Source of the DNA: Verpa conica
Taxonomy: Eukaryota > Ascomycota > Pezizomycetes > Pezizales > Morchellaceae
Reading direction: 5' to 3'
Length of the DNA: 64,000 nt
Assembly: GCA_033030425.1 (NCBI GenBank)
Contig: JAUFSD010000025.1
Coordinates: 124,001 to 188,000, forward strand
Below, in pieces: positions 57,535-64,000 of the stretch. Position 1 is the stretch's first letter. The number at the start of each line of letters is the position of its first letter. The notes beneath the pieces are model-generated. The model had not been told where the DNA came from and did no database searches. It saw nothing but the letters and a program-made list of their open reading frames with translations. A program made the position numbers and the translations under genes.

Positions 57535-57807
57535 CTACAACACAAAAAAAACACCAAAGCCCCCGAGAATCAAAAACTGATTAGCACTTCCAATCTCTTG
57601 CCTAATTTCTCGCTCGACTAGTGGAGTTTGAGGTTGATGTTTCAGCTGCAAGAAACCTGATATCCAAACGCAGCGATATCCAACAGTCTCCATACACAGC
57701 CCTGAAATTCTATAGCAAACATCGCCCAACTCCGCAGGATTCACCCAAGAAAGATTCATAAAAGTAAAAGAAAAAATAAGTACTCTCTTCGCCTCCTGCA
57801 AATTCAC
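57535..57807 (-). pseudogene. possible coding remnant
   Basis: This open frame of about 90 codons has protein-like texture (RVLIFSFTFMNLSWVNPAEL, then GDVCYRISGLCMETVGYRC). A TAG lies just upstream in frame (about 57817-57819), and no continuing exons are clear on either side. No family is recognised. It could be an exon of an undetected gene, a remnant, or chance. Confidence 0.2.
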
Positions 57808-60212
57808 GGCGTTGAATAGCTACAAAGCCTTTATAGAGTCCTCGCCTAGCGCCTGAAGCGCATACTCCCCCGAAGATCCTAGTCGAAAGCCCCGCTCATT
57901 TGGCTGTGTAGGTCCTGAGACGACTCCAGGTCCTCGTGCGAAACCACACTAACCCCAACCAACCCTAATGTACCACAGACCTAAATAAATAACGTGTATT
58001 TGGTATTTGTTTGAGAAGTACAAACATCATCTTCATTCGGTTTCTTTGAACTACAAATATTGCGCGCGCGTCTATGTTTTGTCGGCTATTCTCTTGGCTG
58101 GTACAAACGGGCAGCTGCCTACGTACCGACGACGGGGAAACCTCACCTGAGATTACTTCTTGGCTTTCCCATAAACGGCGGATACAAACCACATTCCACA
58201 CTCTCTTGAACAAAGTTACCCCACGAGATGGAGAGCCAAAAAGATTCACCTGCAGCTGCCAAGGATTACATTACTCCCATCGTCGGTACTACTGTTTCGA
58301 GTTGCTCTTTCGCTTAGCTGGTAGGAGTTGGTAGTACGGTGGTGACACGGTGTTTGATCAAGGTAGAAATAAATTAAATCTATACTCTGGTTTATTGAGG
58401 GGTCTAAGTCGCCCCGTTATAACAGGCCGGGAATTGGGCTAGGAATTTAAGAGTCCTAGCTTTAGTGCCTGGACTTAAACGGTCGCCGGACAAAGGACCC
58501 TAAAGGTTGGTTGCTTCAGGGGTTATTTTAATGTAGTTTCTATCAGGGGATTTAAATAAAGTACTTACGGTTCTAGAGCATATATTTTGACAGAAGTGTG
58601 TAGGCTGGGAATATCAGGTGCTGTTAGGTTAGGTTAAACGGAAGTCTTTGCACTTTACCTTGATTTCAAGATGGCAGAACTAGAGGACTTGTAAATATAC
58701 TAGTCAAAAAGAACTACTTTCATAATGGCTTAGGTGACCTTTTGGTTCAATTTGATAGGCATATTTAGGAAATAAACTATAAATTTAAAAACGGAGAGGT
58801 CCCTATCTACTAAGTGATCAATATTCTAATATGATTAGACTTTAATATATATTTTATGAACTTGTGATGACCCCTCCCCCGGCCTACCAGGGTTCTCTGA
58901 TTGATATCATATATAGTCTATTGTGGGACTATCATAATCCAATTGATTTCTCGCTCCACTCTATTGGATGGTGCATAAACGATCTACTAGTCCAGAGTTA
59001 TTAATAAACCATGCATGTAAGAGGTGATCTCGGGTAGATATCGATACAGGTGAATAGCTCTTATTTCCGGCACCATACATTACCCTTGGGAATAATGATC
59101 CCAAGAGCTATTATCGTACTCCTACACCATAAAGACGCAGAAAAAGAAATAATTATAGTATTTTTAAGCTCCGGAAGCAAACTTTATTCGCTGAAACATG
59201 AGTTGACCTGAGTCAGCAGGGCAGGGGGTTCCTGCGATTGGAATGCTTGGAGAGGGCTTTGGTCATATAGCAGTGGAGATCTCACTATATGCATGCTAGT
59301 ATGAGTAATTTTTGCACCGATGTGTTGGAATGGCTAGTCAGGGAGTCAAGAGAGCGGGGTCTGGAAGAGTAGAGTTTTTTTCAGGAACTGTTCTTGGTTG
59401 GCTTTATGGTATGAACCATATCATGTCCGGTGGGTCATGCAGTAGCAAAGAGGCGCAATAGATGTGCCTATGACCTATAAGATTCCTCGATACCGAGAAA
59501 GTTGTATGGTGTATTTGTAGAATAATCTGTGCAAAGTTCCAGATATACCGCCGTTCTAGGGATAAGTATTAGGTAAAGTTCTAAGTACGGTGGGGCTGTT
59601 CTCGGGGACCCTTTTTGTTTGGGTATGTGGGTAGTTGGGGGCACTATGATTCTAAGTAGAACCGGGGCGGGGGCAGTCTGCTCACTCATGGATCTGGCGT
59701 TACCAGGTCTTGGGACCTTGCCACGTAGATAGTCCTTCTGGAACATTTTCATGAGCTCATACACAGCCTTGCCCTACTGCCACGCACTATCTACCGTCTT
59801 GATATTACCAGGCATTAACACGTTCCTCAAATACACGTTGAATTCCTAACATAAGGACTCTTGGTTATCGGCGATTCGAAACATTAGTGTACATAGTTAT
59901 CGCACCATATCTCGCCACGCATGAGAACTGATCTTTGGGCTATTGAGTTATGAGAGGAACGTGATGGGAAGTCTAGTGACGCCATGCCTAAATGTCTCGG
60001 GAGACCATCGAGTCTGTATAATAGGAGGCCTTGCTGCCAGTAGGTGGTTGGTGATATCATCCGGGTAGTACTTTACAAAGAGAGTTACATATGACAAAGA
60101 GTGTAGATGTATAGTGATAGAGATTCATCATGAGACAGCATGCAAGAAGGTCATAGAAAGCCAGGATGCGATTAAATACGGCCGGCGTACCAGTGTGGTA
60201 GAAGGTCTGAAT

Positions 60213-60220
60213 CGAGTGAT
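60213..60220 (+). promoter_or_regulatory. bipartite motif copy 14 (CGAGTGAT-N6-TGATTCAC)
   Basis: 255 bp left of the 339-bp inverted-repeat element; matches copy 7 well beyond the core. Confidence 0.5.
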
Positions 60221-60474
60221 AATAGGTGATTCACTATATACCATAACTTGCTTCTTTTTCTCACTCCGTTAGGTACGTTCATACTCTCAAAATAGAGATG
60301 ACTAGGGAATAGGTTTACAGACATGTTAAAGTAGAGGATTCTAAGCTGGATAGTCCTGAGAAGAATAAGGAGGTCTAGCACGGGCATGAATAATTCTAGA
60401 CATAGTCGTAAATAAACTCGAATAGGGCTCGAAGGGGCCCGCACAGAAGGTGCCTCTATTACATATATCTGTTT

Positions 60475-60813
60475 TGGCCCGTTGGGGGAACGTGCGTATC
60501 GGGGGGACGTCCCCTCAATGGGACAGTCTGGTAGGTGCTCTACCCGCTGGAGGGACACCCATGGGCAAACCAGCAAAGTATAGCTCAATTAATATAGGTA
60601 TACTCAAAAGAATAGGAATAATAGCTAGAAAATATGAATCTATCTTGAATTATATTTGAGATTTTTTTTGATTTTATGCTATGCTTTATTAAATTTATAG
60701 GGAGCTGGAGGCTTTGTTCTGAGTGTTTTTTTGTAGCCAGGGGTTTTTGTATGCTGTTACCCATACAGGGGACGTAGGCTGGCCCATATAGAGGACGTCC
60801 CCCCAACGGGCCA
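60475..60813. mobile_element. small inverted-repeat element (MITE-like), 339 bp
   Basis: The ends are 19-bp inverted repeats with one mismatch: TGGCCCGTTGGGGGAACGT at 60475-60493 and, on the other strand, TGGCCCGTTGGGGGGACGT at 60813-60795. Internal GGGGACGTCCCC palindrome near the left end echoes the same words. No coding capacity. Target duplication is unclear (T-rich on the left, A-rich on the right), so the superfamily is not assigned. Confidence 0.55.
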
Positions 60814-63800
60814 GAAAATATCCATGATAAGCAGCCAAGGCATTGAATTTGCCGGGATTTATACGATCTGATCTGATCTGGCCTGGTTCAAATGACTAGG
60901 TAATTGGCCTAACTCAGTCTGAGATTTATTGAAACCACTAGTCTCTACAAGTTAAATAGTCCCTAGGTAATATACAATATGTGGTGCAAAGAAAAGGATA
61001 GATTATCTAAGTGTTAATCAAGAATATTCTAAAGCTTTGACGGATGAAGGGCCAGGTCTCTATTCCTGTAAGGTTGGTCGAGTTTTTTCTAGGCTAGTTT
61101 TTGTTCGGATTATTTGGAGACTGGAAATAACTATATCTAAGTAGATAAGCCTGGGATTGCCGGACATCTGCCTAAAAATACATGAATTATATCCTACGCT
61201 CAGAGCACAACCTCGAGTACTCCTAGTAGGATATCCCCTACGCAGCTGACATTCCGCTCAATCTTGTCGGTAGCTCCGCCGCTATCACAGAAGGTTAATG
61301 ACCTACTCTATATAGCTATGCTCCCACTGATATCTTTAATTCCCGCTACTGGTAGAAATTATTGATACGCAGCAAATATGCGACTTCAAAGTCAAATACT
61401 TGAATTCTAGGCCTATTGTTGCTATTAGGAGTTCGTCTTATTCTCCACTACCACCTAATTCATCTACCTATATAGAAGTATCTCTCTGGAATCTAGCGAC
61501 AGATAGTTAGTCTTATGCCTATGAGAGCTTTCTGTAAGATATCATTTGTGCTGATTACTAGACCCACAGGCGATCAGTTGTATGAATTATAGCTGCGCAC
61601 TTCGTACCCAAAGAAAAACAGATTGTATACAAATACCATGCCCTGTACGTACCTAGAGGAATTTAGTCAAGTATAAGGTTTATTGTACTGACACAAACGT
61701 AGGTTTATCATTGGTGGGCTCTGGGGTTTAAACCAAGAACTACATTACACTGCTAGCTGACTTTTCTCATGTTGTTTTAGGGAATAAACCTTTTACTCAC
61801 CACCAGCTATAGTTCCCGCCGTTTCTCTTCGTCTACTATACCTGGATAATACAAAGGAAGCTTGATTAGGACTCCTCAGATAGGGGTTGAATGAGAATAA
61901 CTTTGTGGGCTAGGGTTCGGCTATGAGCTTGGCGTTTACACCCGGTTGGTGGATAACACATTGCAGCAGCGGGTCTACCCGCAGAGCCTCACACGCCAGC
62001 TTGGCGATGGCAGAAGATATTTCAGGTTCGAAAAAATCAGAAGAGTTTCAGTAGAGTTATTGTGTAGCAGGAAGAATGACTCATACGGCAAGGCAAAGGT
62101 GCTGGAGGGAAGATGATGTCCTGGCTGTCTTATCTTATCCGATCGTGAGCATCTCTGAGCACTAACCCAACCTCAACCTTCCCGAGCCGCCACACATCAC
62201 TTTCATCATCCCCCAATACACTCCCACCGCATACCTGCCAGAGATTCGCAATCATCTCCTCTCTATCTCGACTTTATCCAGGACTATCTCCATACAGTAT
62301 ACTTCACGTTTCGTGTACCATGTTAGGATTATATCCACTGCTGGATTTTCTACAGAGGTTAATTTGGTCCGGCCGGTCAAAGCATTTACATGAACAAGAC
62401 TATTGAAACAGACCAAATCAGACTATTTGGACTAGACTATAAATTAAGTTGTCGTACATCTAAAACATAAACAGCATAAACATTGTTTCCCACAATCGAT
62501 TGCCAATGTTTATCTAGCTGGAAAAGAGGGCTCTGTATATATGCTACCTAGGGAGCAATAAAACGCACTAAAAGACACGCTCTCAACTAGAAAATACAAG
62601 TCCTAAATGAGCTGGTCCATTTTTACCACCGACCTAGATCAGACCACATAAAAAAACATCGGCCTTGGCGGGACAATTCAAAAGCTAGACCAAGTCGACC
62701 TCTGGTTTTCCGTTGGGACGGGGTAGGGGGAAGCACCGCGTTTAGCATCAGTAGCAATTTATAAAGAGTTTATGTATGTGGCAGTAGGAAAGTGCTCCTT
62801 ACGGTTGGTCTAACCAGCGCAACTGACCCCTCAACCGGGTCCACGCACACATTCTCATGGTCAAAGGTCGCGCTATTACTGAGCCCGAGCCCTCCCCCGA
62901 AATTTTCCATGTCCTACCTGGCGCCATAACTAGCTGTCACTCTACCGCAACATCTCTATCAATAAGATTATGGTAATACAGAGTAATCACCCACACCTAA
63001 AGTGCTCCGTGGCGCGCTTCCTTATAGACCTCGACCTTGCTATTATCCTCTCCTCTCTCGCTCCCTCTGGAACCCCACATCGGACTGGCACAACTGAATT
63101 CATACCTATCACCCGAGCTTGAGAGCCTCTTCTGTGCTTTTATATGGCTCTGCTATAGAGCCAGTCACTATAAACGCGTAGAAGAAGTGATTTTTCCTTC
63201 TAAATAAGGCAGGATAAAGCTAGGTACGGGTGAAGGCCCATGGTACGGAGAAATACTAGGGTACTAGAGGAGATGTTGAAGGAGATTCTTTGTGAAGTTT
63301 ATCGCTTGAAACCGCCCTCTAATACCCCAAGACACTACTATATAGTATCCTTAATTCACCTCTAAAACATCCCGCTGAAATACTCTCTACCATATGTCCT
63401 CCTGCTTTTTAGCATCACAGAAGTACAGTAAGCAGATAAAAGGTAGCAGGGAATTCAGGTTCTATGCTCACTAATTAACCCATAACTCACTTCCTAGGGA
63501 CTATAGAATCCAGCGATAGCCATCTTTCCCGTGACTTTTATTGTTTGGTATTTTGCCTGTCCCAGAACATCTAGGCTATCTGGATGAGGCATCGAAGATC
63601 AAAGTATGTATGGAAGCTATTGTATTTCTTTTTAATCGAAATTTCTAGTGGTGGCTTCTCCCCATCAAATATTTCTTGGTAGATATTCTCAGCAGGAAGA
63701 ACCTTCTAGCTAGGTAACGGAAGCAGGTCACAGGTCAATGTTCTCTATGCATAGAATACGTGATACTCAGTGTTGAGTGGGCAGTCTATCCGGTCCTCGT

Positions 63801-64000
63801 AAGAGAACCATACGGACTACGAGCTGTAGAGCAAATATATATCAATACCGGACACCCTAGGTAGTGTGGTCCCCCAAAGTACGCTCCAGAGATATATCTT
63901 GTATATCCAGCAGAAGTATAAGACTACCCTGTGCCTAATATTTTCAGAGGCCTGCGCGGCGCTATAGTGCGCATAAATAACTTCCGGTAATAAACGGACA
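60814..64000. other. gene-free right end of window
   Basis: I see no supported coding region over 3.2 kb. The sequence is AT-rich to 61.9 kb, then more balanced. Frames are short and stop-rich, consistent with decayed intergenic or repeat DNA. A partly visible gene could begin beyond the edge. Confidence 0.45.

Larger units (their letters stand above)
56727..60474. other. gene-poor stretch after the unknown gene
   Basis: It holds a T-rich 3' region (56740-57000), a 63-bp tandem duplication (57214-57343), a weak coding remnant on the minus strand (57535-57807) and a bipartite motif copy (60213). 58.4-59.2 kb is AT-rich. No complete gene is supported. Confidence 0.45.

Overview
The window is nuclear DNA from a filamentous ascomycete fungus. 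The evidence is many short spliceosomal introns (44-205 bp, GT..AG), small conserved fungal genes (NTF2, TVP18, an AIM21-type actin regulator), a HeLo-like/NACHT/ankyrin NLR, a CFEM-like secreted protein, an F-box protein and a fungal amidoligase. Long AT-rich, stop-rich intergenic blocks and worn inverted-repeat elements suggest a transposon-bearing genome. I cannot name the genus. No tRNA, rRNA or CRISPR array was recognised.

Layout. 1-2281 is the 3' part of a GH115 alpha-glucuronidase gene. 2.3-5.2 kb is gene-free. 5.2-12.6 kb is a conserved core block, all on the plus strand: NTF2 (six exons), TVP18 (four exons) and AIM21 (two exons). 14.2-17.6 kb is one six-exon NLR gene ending in near-identical 99-bp ankyrin units. 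17.6-22.2 kb is gene-poor. 22.2-25.2 kb holds a small cysteine-rich secreted protein and an F-box protein. 25.9-30.4 kb (minus strand) is a very long MFS transporter of siderophore-transporter type, with disordered tails at both ends and one apparent single-base frameshift. 31.4-32.2 kb is an unknown two-exon gene. 35.2-38.4 kb is a 1077-residue conserved fungal protein with a BTB-like N-terminal part. 38.9-39.9 kb is a worn TA-flanked inverted-repeat element. 41.9-43.7 kb (minus) is a Kelch membrane protein. A fungal amidoligase (45.5-47.1 kb, minus) and a small ankyrin protein (48.3-49.1 kb, plus) are divergent. From 49.1 kb to the end the DNA is almost gene-free, apart from a four-exon unknown gene (55.7-56.7 kb) and a small 339-bp inverted-repeat element (60.5 kb).

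How the genes fit together. The left block is housekeeping: Ran/nuclear import, Golgi membrane, and actin patch regulation. The rest looks like accessory content: allorecognition/immunity-like NLR and ankyrin genes, a secreted protein, an F-box protein, a divergent transporter and an amidoligase. No biosynthetic cluster or operon-like logic is visible.

The most novel signal is not a gene. An intergenic bipartite motif, CGAGTGAY-N6-TGA, occurs 14 times in its first half (12 of them exact CGAGTGAT against about 2 expected). Every copy lies outside the predicted coding sequence, and many are 170-490 bp beyond a stop codon. Two copies lie within 30 bp of telomere-like GGGTTAGGGTT tracts.
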